Program-made: the position numbers and the translations under genes
Notes under the pieces: model-generated
Database searches by the model: none
The model's input: the letters and a program-made list of their open reading frames with translations, nothing else
Told to the model about the DNA's origin: nothing
Origin: Sympetrum striolatum
Lineage: Eukaryota > Arthropoda > Insecta > Odonata > Libellulidae
Direction of reading: 5' to 3'
Assembly (NCBI GenBank): GCA_947579665.1
Contig: CANPUZ010000031.1
Span: 496,001 to 560,000, forward strand
Length of the DNA stretch: 64,000 nt
In this document: in pieces, positions 48,050 through 59,884 of the stretch
Layout of the letters: each line of letters opens with the position of its first letter
Numbering within the stretch: position 1 is the stretch's first letter

Positions 48050-51000
48050 GAGGAGCTCCTAGAGCGGGTACGTGATGACGTAGGAACAAGGGATGGGGAA
48101 AGCTAAGTGGTGGACGAGTCGTTTTGAGTACCCTGTTCTTCCGACGGGTGAAAATGAATCGTTGTGACGCAAAATGAACCAGGTCTTGAGTTGGCTCATC
48201 CACCTGCCGGCTATCCGTAGGATACGCCAGAGTTATTATTCACTTCTTTAGCTTAAAGGAGACTTATTTTTTATTACATTAATATAAATTACAAATATTC
48301 TCATCAAAGAAGAATTTTTCTTTGTATATAAGCGTGTTCTGCCTTTTTTTGCAATGTATATTGTGTATTATATGAACTTAAAATTTAGGTGCGTTCATCC
48401 CGAATTTTTCACCCGTTATCATTTTTAAAACTGCTAATACTCTCTACCAATCGTACATAAAATTCCGGTTTTTTCCTCAGTTGCTCTTTGTATCTTTAAC
48501 ATGCATAAAAACTACATCTTATGTAATTAAGAGAAACCAAACTTTAACAAAAAATTGTTTAAATAGAACGTGACCACGAAAAATGTTCGTCGTGCAGCCC
48601 AATTTAAGTGTCTCCTATAATTTTTTTATTTCTCACGTTACGAAGAACTTGTCGCGAGAGAAATCGAGATAAATGTTGAAATTTTAATTTACAATTAAGT
48701 TTTGGTCAATATCTTGTGTAGGACTTAAGTTATTGATTTTTATTTACGAGGGCGGAATTCGCGATGTCGAAGCAGCGACTGAGAATAGCCTCCGTCGGAA
48801 AACAAAAAGAATTGGAGGAAAGTTGTAGGACGTAAGCGAGCACAAGGATTATGCACTAATTATTTATGACAATACAATTTTTGCCAATGTTCTTAATTAA
48901 TTTCACAGTTACACGATAGAATTCAGCTGAAATATTTATGACCAAAATATTCTAGGTGAACCGACAAGAAGGGCGCCGTTTCGGTCGTAAAGTTATACTT
49001 TTCAATATTTTACGTGAAATAGAATGTAAAATATCATCATGAACATGCAAATTTTATTTTCTGTACGAAACAAACCGTATGAACTCAAGAAGAGCAAGAA
49101 GAAACATAGACTGAAATACGATACCGCTTCCAAATCTGTAGGATGAGATATCAGAATCTTTTACTTCCCTGAGGGTTTTTCTGTATTATCTCATTTGAGA
49201 GGTTTGTGAATTACCCTACTCTACCCCATCGGTGATGAGTTATGATTTATCTACACTAGAGCCGCTTACAGTCATCCGTTTGCAAAAGTTTAATAACCTA
49301 CCCGGCATCTCGGGAGGAAATTCAAAGAACATCATCGGGGCTTGAGAGGTAAGGAGAAATTAATTGCAATGATAGCAACTGAATTATACTAAATAATTAG
49401 CAACAGAACCTCATCCATGCATAAAAAGTTTCCCCAGTTCCGTTTTAATGTCGAACGGAATAAAAAGTTTTAGGTGACATATAAATTGGGTTGCACGGCG
49501 AACTTTCTCTGAGGTCACGTTCTTCTTAAACAATTTTTTGTTAATTTTCGGTTTCTCTAAACTTATTAACAGGTGATTTGTATTCGAGCTAAAGATACAA
49601 AGAACAACTGAGGAAAATACAGCATTTCATATTAGATTGAAATAGAACATTAGCAGTTTTAAAAATGATCACTGGTAAAAAACGCAACCATTCATTCAAT
49701 ATCCGCTTCTTGACTTAATTAGCATCGATATAATTCATCTATAAATATAAAATAGTGTGTGTGTGTTTATGTTTGCTAAACACTCTAGAACCGAGAGTTG
49801 CAAAACTTCGAGAGCGAAATTTTCTACGTTATAAAATGTCGACCCCGCGAAGAGTATAGGCTACTTTTTATTTCCCTAAAGTCCACGGTTCAAACCCAGA
49901 CGGGTCAAAACCTTTTCATAAGACATAGACGTAAAGGTCATTTTTTTCGTTACAGGGTTCATTTCTTTTTCAAGATTAAATTAGAAATAATAGTCGTAGG
50001 AGGCACATTCAGCACAATTTTCACAGCATTCAGGATTCAGCACAAAAGAAAGACAATAGAATACGGATTCTTATTTCGGTCGTGGAATATCATTTGCGAT
50101 TCGAAATTGCGCACATCTTAGTAAAATACGTGAATATTTTATCGAAACTTTGAGGTCGTAAACAACCCATCCCCCTGACGAAAAAGGCGATTGTCGAGTC
50201 CTCAGCTCATGTATTTATCCGTGAGAAAACATTGAGTAAATATGCCTACTTCAAATTAATGTTAAGAATAAGTGATAGATTATATGAAGAGGGGGAAATT
50301 TAAGGAGATATTAGTAACTGCAGCTATGAACGATATACTGTGAAGAATCGTGCGTACAAACAGTACAAACACACGAATACCAGTATCTAAGAAAGATTTT
50401 TAAATTTTATGGAAGCATTTGTAGCAACCAAGTTTTATTTATATATTACGTAATTCTTTACTGACTAATCTTTGGGATATTTGGGTTTATAGTAGTTTGT
50501 TAGATGAAATTGCTTTCTCTCGATCAATTCAACTTAAAGACTTGGTGAGTTGCGGATGTTTTCAATATAATCTTCTTCATTAAGTATTACAACTTCTCAA
50601 TTTACATCGATAAATATTTAGCGATTGAAGAAAATGGATTTAGTGAATATCGTAAAGATTTCCCAGATTCAGTGTTGGAGCTAAACGGCGATATATAAAG
50701 CTGTAGTAAATCTCCAACATCGTATCCCTTGATCGAAAAGGTAAAGAAAGTTTGTTTTGTTATACGCAGAATAAAAAAGTAATTCATTGTGGTTTTTAAG
50801 TGCTTCCAATTCTTATGCATTTACTATCTTTCTGTTATCGGTATTTAATCTTTGTTTCTGTTTTGGCATTGTGATTGCATTTGTGTTGTTTGATGAGCTC
50901 CATGTTAATGTTACACATTTTAGAATTGGGGTACAAGCCAGCTCCATAATACACTTACTGTGTGCAATGAATATTCTTCGTTGGTTTTCGAGTGATATAT

Positions 51001-51825
51001 AATATATTTTTATTATTTGTGTTTAATCATCGTTTTCGAGAACCAATTTTCCCTTTCAGAAAATTTCTCTTAAAAGGTGCTTATTTGGTGATTCTTATCT
51101 TAATGTGATCAATGAATATATCTTTATAATCTTTAAATGATATTTGTCTGATTCGAAGAAAGTATTCATTTAAATGATGTGAGATTGAATCTTTATGTGT
51201 CTTTGTAGACTTAATTATAATTTTATTTACTTTGTCCACTGGTTTGGAAATAATTATAGTCTGGTAATAGCTATATACCAAACATTATGAGGCATGTGTT
51301 ACGATCAAGACTGTAACAATAGTATTTATCAATTAAAATTTCCCCGTTGAGAATCAACGGGAAATTCAGCTAGCAATATAATAAAAGAGATGTTATACAT
51401 AAATATATATTAACTGAATATTTGGCACTCAATAGAAAAGGCACTAAAGACTTATACTTAGTCGTTTTACCCGCCGCCAAGGCTCTATTTTCATAAATCA
51501 TGATCTGCAAACATGATATTCATGCTTCTCATGACTGAATTACAATAGATGACCTAATTTAGTGGCTTAATGATTTGAGAAAGTGATTTCAATAATAAAT
51601 AGTAATAATATATAATCCCTATAAACATAATTTCATATGACATATACCCGAATCTTCACTTTCAAATTCCGCGCGTAAGTGCTGCTGACGAAACGGGTCA
51701 GAGTGAGTCAAAATTGAATGAATCGGTTTTACTCGCTTTTGCCGAGGCGACTCATCCTCCAACCCGTCCTTAAAAAACCCGTTTTGTGGATTTCAGGGCC
51801 ACGCGGGTCAAAACTACGCTTCTGT
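48050..51825. other. non-coding DNA, nothing recognised
   Basis: About 3.8 kb of AT-rich DNA. The 107-codon frame at 49798-50121 shows no domain. No splice-consistent coding run or element end recognised. Confidence 0.5.
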
Positions 51826-51832
51826 TGATCCC

Positions 51833-52381
51833 TAATCTACACCCTGCGAGCCACCTGTGGCGTATGACAGGGAGTGATTTAAAAGCAACATTGCTTATAT
51901 CTACACATCTACATTAATACCCTGCAAGCCGCCTTTTGGCGTGTGGCAGGGGGTGTAAACACCAGTTGAATCTATACTACTTCCTTATTCGGTTATTGTC
52001 ACGTATTGTTCGCGGAAAGAATGAATCTCTAAAACGGTTCGTCCTAGCATCTATTTCTCTTAACTTAGGGTCATTATCGGATCGACCGAGGTAGCAAGGG
52101 GGTTGCATGATACCGATTGTATCTTCCGCAAATGTAGTTTCCCTGAATTTATTAAGCAATCGCAGCCTAGCTTCCAATCTCCTTTCTTTCAAGGATTCCC
52201 AACCTACATCTGAGAGCATTTTTGTAACGCTTGCTTTTTTATCGTAGAATTTCTTAACAAAACCAACCGCTTTACGCTGAACTTTCTCGAGTTCGCGAGT
52301 ACACGTTATATACCGTGTTATCCCCTCTGATGCTTTCCGGAACGAACGATCGGTTATTTTCGTATTTTTATTGCAATGCAA
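51833..52381 (-). pseudogene. non-LTR retrotransposon C-terminal relic with hairpin 3' UTR
   Basis: The minus strand carries a 134-codon open frame: RELEKVQRKAVGFVKKFYDK, VTKMLSDVGWESLKERRLEA, RLRLLNKF, and FFPRTIRDNN near the end. This is the conserved tail after RT in a Jockey/CR1-like group. The 3' UTR contains two tandem versions of a hairpin module: CCCTGCAAGCCGCC paired with GGCGTGTGGCAGGG near 51920-51952, and CCCTGCGAGCCACC with GGCGTATGACAGGG near 51841-51874. RT and endonuclease are absent. Confidence 0.85.
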
Positions 52382-52384
52382 ATG

Positions 52385-53225
52385 TTTATCAGTGGGCTTT
52401 TGTAGTATTTTTCCAGTTGCGACACTGCTGTATCATTTACATAATCCTTATCCATAATATTATATTAACAGAGTAGTTGTTTGGGAAATGTAATCCCCAA
52501 ATAACTTGCATTTCAATGTATCATAACAAAAATGGCTTTTAATATTTACCAGGAGAGGGTAAACCATAGGAATAAATATATTACGCCGATAATATTCCTC
52601 TGCTACCAAAGTACATTATAGCAGCCAATTCAGCGGCGCTTTTCCAAATTCAATTGAATTCTTCCTCGAGATGTTTCGTGTCCAGTGGAAAGATCCTCAG
52701 TGCATTTATTTACCGGTTTAAACGATTAGCTTGAAAGGATGAAAGGATGATAAGAGTAACTGAAATGATTACAAAGCAATGTTTTGACATGCGTGTTTCA
52801 ACAACGACGCATGTTGAAACAATGCGTCGAATAAACAAAGACAAAGTCAGCAGTTTTTATCAAAACAAATTTGCCAACACATAAATGAAAAAGATACCAG
52901 AAATAAAATTTCATTTGTTTTTCGGCATCTTTTCATAATGAAAATAATAGCGTACAAATAGGCTGAGTTTCGAAACACGTAAATCATAAACGCCAAAATT
53001 ATAGTTAGAATTATGCATCATGAAAAATATCGAAAATTGGATCGCTCTCTGAAGAAATTTAGGAAAGCAGTAAATCGGCCCTTCGAGGATTAACATTCTT
53101 TGATCAACGAACACATGCAATCATACCCTAATGAGAAGCAAAAGATTTTGTTTTTCTAAACTTTAAATATCTGTGAATGTGGTCCTGCCTCGTAACCTTT
53201 TTATGCCCCACCGTAAGGTCGAAAC
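52385..53225. other. non-coding DNA flanking the Transib element
   Basis: AT-rich, with an inexact inverted pair around ATGCGTGTTTCAACAACGACGCATGTTGAAAC near 52789-52820. No gene recognised. Confidence 0.45.
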
Positions 53226-53230
53226 CGTCG
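53226..53230. repeat. left target-site duplication CGTCG
   Basis: CGTCG immediately precedes CACTGTG and recurs at 56964-56968 after the right end. Five-bp GC-rich duplications of CGNCG type are the published hallmark of Transib. Confidence 0.9.
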
Positions 53231-53832
53231 CACTGTGGGCTAGAATCGAAAAAAGCTGGCCAAAAATAAAAAAGTGCTTTTTTTGAGTGCGGACTTTGAA
53301 ACTTCGCATAGTCGTTCGTGAATAAATTCTGCATATAACTGTGAAATCATTTCCGTTGGTTCCCACGCGTTACAATTCTATAGGGGGTCAAAGTTGAGCA
53401 AATTTTACGAAAAATGCCGGTCCTCGATTTTTCGCAAAATTCTTCCATTTCAAGCCAATCCTGAACTAAAATGAGCTAAATTATCGGGTAAAAAACGATG
53501 AAGTATTATAAACCTAATCTTTATGCTTCATTATACTGGGTTTGAATGATCACAGTTGAATATTTGCATTATTTATACAACAAAATGGCGAACCCTTATT
53601 TTACGGCAAATTTCCACCTAAAGTGAGGAAAATAGTAGTGAATAAGCGCGGTGTACGCAAAGTTATTTATACCAGAATGTTCTTTGAAGGCTTCTGAAGA
53701 AGAATCTGAAATAAAATCCTGCGACAATTTGCGACGCCGATAAATAAAGCGACTTTTCGATGGCGATGCAAGAGGTATGTACGTGCGGCGGAGTGCCACT
53801 TTCTGAAACGACCTCGGTTTTGAGAGGACATG
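53231..53832 (+). repeat. left long terminal inverted arm (602 bp)
   Basis: It pairs with 56363-56963. By eye the only differences are base 4 of the end (T against A), one base in a T-run (53278-53284), a change at GAAACG/GAGACG and one near the inner end, so about 99% identity. After the heptamer come GGCTAGAATCGAAAAAAGC and a CAAAAATAA stretch 23 bp on. A short open frame (53596-53847 minus, mirrored on the right) is a by-product of the arm and not a gene I can name. Confidence 0.92.
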
Positions 53833-54693
53833 AGGAGAAAAACGCAACTGAATGGCTATAATTCGGAAATATTATGCTGAAGAGAAGTTATGTTTTATAT
53901 ATTTAGATGAAAAATAATAAGATTTTTAAAATTTTCTCATTTAATCCTTAAAGAAAATTGGATTTAGCGGTAAGTCACTGCTTTCCCTCAGATTTCTTGA
54001 TAGAGCCACAATTTCTAAAATTTAAAATTTTTGACAGTAAATCCTGAAAGTTATAGAGGCTGACTCTCTTCTCCTCGTTCGACCTTCAATTGCTAGATGA
54101 GTAAACTCACTCATATTGTCGTTCGCACGACCCTCTTGTGGTAGGAGGGCGCGCGACAGAGTGTGCCCTAAAACCAATGTAAAACTTTCGAAGTGGCTCA
54201 GTTTATAACACCCAGCTATTGTTTTGCGGAAAAAGGTTACTCATTTTATTGTACTCTTTCCGCCAGTTTCAGCTCGAAATATTCTTTCGGAGTCAGTTAT
54301 TTTTTGGCTGTGCCGAAGTGGTGTTCTGGTGATATTTCTGAAGATAATCTATTTCACGCGTCGCAATTTCTTAAGGTTCTTCCTGCAGAATTCTCTTGCT
54401 GCGGTGTGGAATATATTTTTGGTGAGTCACATTTAATTTTATATTTTATATTTTCCTTTCTTTCCATGAAAATTAAACATTCAATAGCTGCACTGTTTCC
54501 TTATTAGTGTCACTAAATCTAGTCATCGTTTTCAGACTTTCTGCTGCCATTTTTTTAAATGTATTACCGAGGAAGGTATAAAATTTAAGGAATCTATGTT
54601 ACATTTTCAGAATTTTGCTATTTACTTGAAATACCATGTCTAACTTGGTCATTTCTCGTTCAATAATGCATAATAGGTTGATGGAGGGAAATA

Positions 54694-56096
54694 ATGAATC
54701 ATAATTTGCAAGAAACAGCGTTTAATGAAATATCTAATAAAAAAATACACTTGCAAGAATTAGAGAGTGGGCAAAATGCTCTTATTGATTATATCCATGA
54801 TTTCTTGTCTGTGCACTATTCAAGAAAATGGAAACTGAGTTCACGCAATAATGAGAGATTTATCAAGCGCAATTCCAGTTGGCTTAATGTTAACGCTAAT
54901 TTTATCGAGATTGTGCTACAGAACTTACCTAGTAGTTCTATGACTCCTGGTTAGTAAATCTAAGTTTTATTTGATGTTTGCAATATCGTTTATTGATAGT
55001 TTAAAATTTTGTATATAAGTTATCTTATGTAAAATTAATTCATTTTGGTAGACGCTAGAGGACGGCCAGAATTAGATTTCCATCTTTCGAGTAAACGAAC
55101 TAAACGAAGGAAAACAGAATCGATTAGGGCCACGTACTCCGCAGCTAAATTGTCTGCGATGTGACTCTTCGAGAGAAAGGAGATGAGGCTGCTTCTAAGT
55201 TAGTCAAGGATATAACGACAACCACACCTACGAAAGCAAGGAGGGTACTTTCGAAGTGGAGGAAAACGGATAATGTTCAGTCTCAGTTGTCAGGAAAAGA
55301 GGCCGTATCTCTGATTATATCGTCAGAGTTAACAAAAAGTCAATATAAAATTCTCCGTGATACTGCAATTAGTCATGGTCATAAGTTGTACTCCAGCTAT
55401 GAAGTAGTTAAAAACGCAAAATCTGCTGCGTATCCAGATGGGATACATATTACCGAAGATGTGTGTGGAGTCAGTTTGAAAGCCCTTCTGCTGCACACAG
55501 CATACCGTATCGCAGCATCTGTATCGTCAGCTCAGCATCAAGCAGTAAAGTTAATTCCACTTTAATATGTAAATACGGATTTGACGGAAGCTCTGGCCAC
55601 TCTCGATATCAACAAGTGAGGCGAACGGAGGACAAGACAGATGAGTTCCTCTTCATGAGCTCCTTGGTGCCTCTAGGTTTACTCAACGATGCATCTGGTA
55701 AAAAACATAAACACCTTAATTCTTCCTCGCTCATAGTAGTTGAAGTTGATAACAATATAACTAACTTTATGTTGGAATTCACAATTTATTGCTTAATACA
55801 TGTGAAATAATATGGGCGAATCCTCGACCATCTTCAACAAGATTCTGCAGACCGATTCGCCTTCAGTGGATAAAAGAGACGAAGACAATTATTCAGGCGG
55901 AAGAAAGATATCTGCAGAAGGAGATAGAAAAAATAACGCCGGTAAATGTGGGCTTATATCGAATTAAATTCGCTTTGCTGCTCCAACAAGAAAATCAAGG
56001 AATATGGACGAAGAAGTGAAGGAGCTCCTGAGCATGAGCAATGAAGAAGAGATGGCGTGTCGAGAAGAAGATTCCTCTGATGATGACTCTATTTAA
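54694..56096 (+). pseudogene. Transib transposase (RAG1-core-like), frameshifted and internally deleted
   Basis: Exon 1 is 54694-54949 (start MNHNLQETAFNEISNKK). A 102-nt intron (GTTAGT at 54950, TTGGTAG to 55051) restores frame as P-D-A-R-G-R-P. Exon 2 gives LDFHLSSKRTKRRKTESIRA, then a frame break near 55160. It continues TTTTPTKARRVLSKWRK, LTKSQYKILRD, YPDGIHITEDVCGVSLKALL, and a frame break near 55530. Next is STLICKYGFDGSSGHSRYQQ, with the first catalytic Asp (RAG1 D600 equivalent) in GFDGSSG. After another break near 55800 comes IIWANPRPSSTRFCRPIRLQ then WIKETKTIIQAEERYLQKEI. About 40 residues later the frame jumps to an acidic tail (DEEVKELLSMSNEEE... DSSDDDSI) ending at 56096. The second Asp and catalytic Glu regions are deleted. 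Confidence 0.85.
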
Positions 56097-56362
56097 GGCA
56101 AACGGTAAGACTCATTAAGTTAAATGCACTTATGCTTAAAACATCAGAACTTATTTTATACAAAAAATTTATGAATCTCAATATTAACGAAGATATGTCA
56201 ATGGAGGCATGTACAGACAAACCTTAATAGAACATTACAGAAAGAGATTATTTTCTTCATATCATTAGGATTTTCTAAAGTAATTCTATCCTGAAATGTG
56301 TATAGAGCATTAATTCATAGTTATAAGCCACTATAAACGCTGTTCAGAATCGTTTTTATCCG

Positions 56363-56963
56363 CATATCCTCTCAAAACCGAGGTCGTCTCAGAAAGTGGC
56401 ACTCCGCCGCACGTACATACCTCTTGCATCGCCATCGAAAAGTCGCTTTATTTATCGGCGTCGCAAATTGTCGCAGGATTTTATTTCAGATTCTTCTTCA
56501 GAAGCCTTCAAAGAACATTCTGGTATAAATAACTTTGCGTACACCGCGCTTATTCACTACTATTTTCCTCACTTTAGGTGGAAATTTGCCGTAAAATAAG
56601 GGTTCGCCATTTTGTTGTATAAATAATGCAAATATTCAACTGTGATCATTCAAACCCAGTATAATGAAGCATAAAGATTAGGTTTATAATACTTCATCGT
56701 TTTTTACCCGATAATTTAGCTCATTTTAGTTCAGGATTGGCTTGAAATGGAAGAATTTTGCGAAAAATCGAGGACCGGCATTTTTCGTAAAATTTGCTCA
56801 ACTTTGACCCCCTATAGAATTGTAACGCGTGGGAACCAACGGAAATGATTTCACAGTTATATGCAGAATTTATTCACGAACGACTATGCGAAGTTTCAAA
56901 GTCCGCACTCAAAAAAGCACTTTTTTATTTTTGGCCAGCTTTTTTCGATTCTAGCCCACTGTG
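56363..56963 (-). repeat. right long terminal inverted arm (601 bp)
   Basis: Inverted copy of 53231-53832, ending ...TAGCCCACTGTG. The heptamer read inward is CACAGTG, identical to the consensus recombination-signal heptamer. It contains the mirrored short frame at 56396-56599. Confidence 0.92.
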
Positions 56964-56968
56964 CGTCG
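56964..56968. repeat. right target-site duplication CGTCG
   Basis: Matches 53226-53230 exactly and directly follows the terminal CACTGTG. Confidence 0.9.
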
Positions 56969-57890
56969 GGTGTGTGGGTGTAGGACTGCGTAAGGGGCCT
57001 TACTTCCAGCACAAAGTAACCATAGCATCTGCCCCGATGCCTATCTAGTTTCGTCTCCAACTTCTCCCACCTCCGAAGGCAAACGACAACTGAGGAGGGG
57101 GAATCATCCCCCCCTGGGAGATTGGAGTGGAGATTTTTCGAACTAAATCAGACGGCCATCAACCCTTAAAGGTTCCAACCTTTTTTTGGTTACTCCGTGG
57201 TCAAGGGAGGGTCAAAAATTGTCCACCTGTTTTTTTTCGAGAAAATAATAATGAACCCTAATATCTCTTCAGCAATTGCCTTATTGGTTTTTAAAAACTT
57301 CTTACAATGATTTTTGTTGCTAAAAATGTACTACTGCGATAAAAATAATGAAATTTTTATTAAAAAAACTCATCAAAGACGAGGATATGATAAAGCTTCC
57401 TCTCAATGTTACGGGCTTTAAAGCTCTATTTCGGAAAATAATTTTGTAAATCACCGCTAGTTATGTTTATAAATTAACAACAAGGTATAATTAAAAGAAA
57501 ATTAAATAAAATGATTAATATCAATTAAAAACTATTTGTCAAAATATATGATTCCATTTGGTTCAAAAATATGTAGCAGGCTGGACCAAGGTCATTTTGT
57601 GTCCACCGCCTATTTCCGCTCTCATTACATTGCTTAAATAAAACGTAAAAAATGCATCAGCATATAGTTATCTTTAACAACCTATATTTGACAATGTTAT
57701 GAAGTTATAAAACTGTATAACACGATTAAGTTCTTAAAATATTGAAAAAGAAAAGTGGTGGACATTTATAGTGTCTAACTTAACTAATAAAGATTATTGT
57801 AAGTGACCAATGTGAGCAGACCACTTTAATTGGGGATCAATATGAATACCTTAGAACTTCGTTACTTTGGTGAACAAATTAAGGTCAAAA
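56969..57890. other. non-coding DNA, nothing recognised
   Basis: The GC-richer first 150 bp is followed by AT-rich sequence. No gene or repeat end recognised. Confidence 0.5.
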
Positions 57891-57894
57891 ACTG

Positions 57895-59880
57895 GATTAA
57901 GATCCTGGTGTTTTTTCTGTAAAGCAGAGAAATACATCATCAGCATACATAACAAGCTTGCTGGTATTATTTAACATGATGTGGTCTGGAAGATCATTAA
58001 TAAAAATAAAAAAGAGAATAGGGCTCAGAATTGAGCCTTGAGGCACTCCAGAGGGCACCAATTGAGGATCAGAGAGATATTTTCCTCCATTTTTATTAAT
58101 TGAGTCAATTTGTTGTCTGTTAGATAAATAGGACTGTAGCCATTTATTAGCAACACCCCTTATACCAAGTACATTATAAGAGATGATGATTGATTGAATC
58201 AAAAGCCTTGCTGAGATCAAAGGAAACAGCAACTCTTACACAATTTAGGTGTTCTGTTAAATAGCTAATAGCCTGATAAAGTGCATGATTTGTTGAATTA
58301 CCTTTACAAAAGCCAAATTGAGAACTAGAAATTATGTTAAACCTATCAAGAAATTCAACAAGTCGAGTGCTGAAAACATACTCAAAAATGTTTAAGAATT
58401 GAGAAACTGAAAAAATGGGGTGATAATTCTACATAGAGTCTTTATCACCCTTGTTTTTATAAACAGGGATAACTGTAGAGGATTTCAGAATATCAGGAAA
58501 AATTCCAAGACAAAGTGATAGATTAATAACGAACAGAAGAGGACTTACAATATATTTTCCATTTATATAGATAAGTTTGCCAGTAAAATCATCTAGTCCA
58601 GCTGAGTTCTTAATGCCTACTTTTGATATATATGAAAGTAGTCTCTGCTCAGTACATGGTCGGCGGCACATACATAGAAGAAAAATTAAAGAAATGAGTA
58701 GTAGGGAGACATAAACTTGGTGGTGAGCTATCAGTATTAGAGAAAGGAGGAAGATCAAAAAAGAACTCATTCAAAGAGTAATGGATCATCCGGTCCATCA
58801 TAACTTCTGGGAAGAGAGAAGAGGGTTCATTTACGGCCAATGTTTCCATATATTATATTCCAAGCTGCCTTAGTGCAATTGGGAGCATTCATAATTAAGC
58901 AATCATTGTAGGATTTCTTCCTAGATTTGAGGAGATGCCTGTACTGTCTCTTGAGATTGAGATATGATTTGTGGATGATCACCATGATGTTTATAAACAT
59001 GGGTGAAGATTTTTTATCACTCTGGATAACTCTCAAATATCAGGTGTAATCCAGTTATTACCAAGTTTACGTATGGATTTTACTTTTACAAGGGGATGAG
59101 TGGTATTGAAAAGATATAAAAATTTATGATAGAACAAATTTAAACCAGTGTTGAATGATTTAGCATTATAAATGGGAGAGCAATCTTCACGCTGCAGGAG
59201 ATGAGAGAATATTTGGGATTTAGACTTGTGAACTGAGAGCATGAATTAGGGTGAATTGCATTGTAGGTGACCCTGGAGAGAACAGCAAAGTGATCTCATA
59301 ATAAGGGATCAAAAACAGAGTTGTTGATACTACAGATATCATAAGTAGTAAAGGTGTTATCAAGAAGAGATGTAGGAGATTCTCCAGTAGGTTCATTCAT
59401 GAGAGGTACCATGTTGAAGGAGCTAATGATGTTCATAAGTTTAGTGAAATTGCTACATGTTTGCAGGAAATTGACATTGAAATCACCAGTTATAAATACA
59501 AAAGGCATAGTTGCTTGGTTCCAAAGGGATGATGCATGCTAGGGGTGAGCGATATAAAACAATAACATAACTTTTGTTACCACCAAACTTGAAACTTATG
59601 GCAGCAAATTCAAAAATAAGTTCCAGATATAATGAACTCAAGTCAATAGATATGTCTTGCAATTCAATTCCAATTTTGGCAAAGATTAAAACACCGCCAT
59701 TTCTATGTACTGAATGGCAGAAAGCAGTTGCACTAAGGTAGCCAGGAATTGTCACTTTCACTTCCTTCATCCAGTGTCCACATATGCATATTAAGTCTGG
59801 ATTCTTATCTTCAGCTAAAATATCCAGAGCAGCAAGTTTGTTTCTAAGGCTCTGAATATTTAAAAATAGAACACTGAGGG
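57895..59880 (-). pseudogene. non-LTR retrotransposon ORF2 relic (Jockey/CR1-like) with endonuclease and RT
   Basis: Minus strand, in order. Endonuclease: IQSLRNKLAALDILAEDKNP (about 59840), LICICGHWM, NGGVLIFAKIG, GDFNVNFLQTC (59490) and SLLDNTFT. Then RT: IKNSAGLDDFTGKLI (58600), STVIPVYKNKGDKDS, QFGFCKGNSTNHALY (58320), VSFDLSKAFDSINHHLL (motif A, near 58210), WLQSYLSNRQQ, SGVPQGSILSPILFFIFIND (motif B, 58030) and MYADDVFLCF (motif C, YADD intact). Catalytic Asp residues survive but several frameshifts and stops break the frame. Homology ends soon after YADD, so the C-terminal domain and 3' UTR are missing, opposite to usual 5' truncation. Confidence 0.92.
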
Positions 59881-59884
59881 CGGA

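Larger units (their letters stand above)
53231..56963 (+). mobile_element. Transib DNA transposon, 3733 bp, complete ends
   Basis: Three independent marks agree. Both ends carry a CACWGTG heptamer (CACTGTG left; CACAGTG read inward from the right). A 5-bp CGTCG duplication flanks it. The interior has a transposase gene of the Transib/RAG1 type. The ends are extended by about 600-bp inverted arms, far longer than the tens of bp usual for the superfamily. The transposase is frameshifted and internally deleted, so this copy is non-autonomous. The near-identity of the arms suggests recent insertion or arm conversion. The gene reads left to right. Confidence 0.93.

Noticed and set aside
49798..50121. 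107-codon open frame
   Set aside because: No motif, signal or splice context; composition like neighbouring non-coding DNA.
53596..53847. Protein-coding gene in the Transib arm, repeated at 56396-56599
   Set aside because: The two frames exist because the arms are inverted copies. The diverged arm at 44.1 kb does not obviously keep the frame, and no domain is recognised.
54193..54507. 104-codon frame inside the Transib element as an extra gene
   Set aside because: No domain. A strong donor (TTTTGGTGAGT near 54420) suggests at most a non-coding first exon of the transposase.
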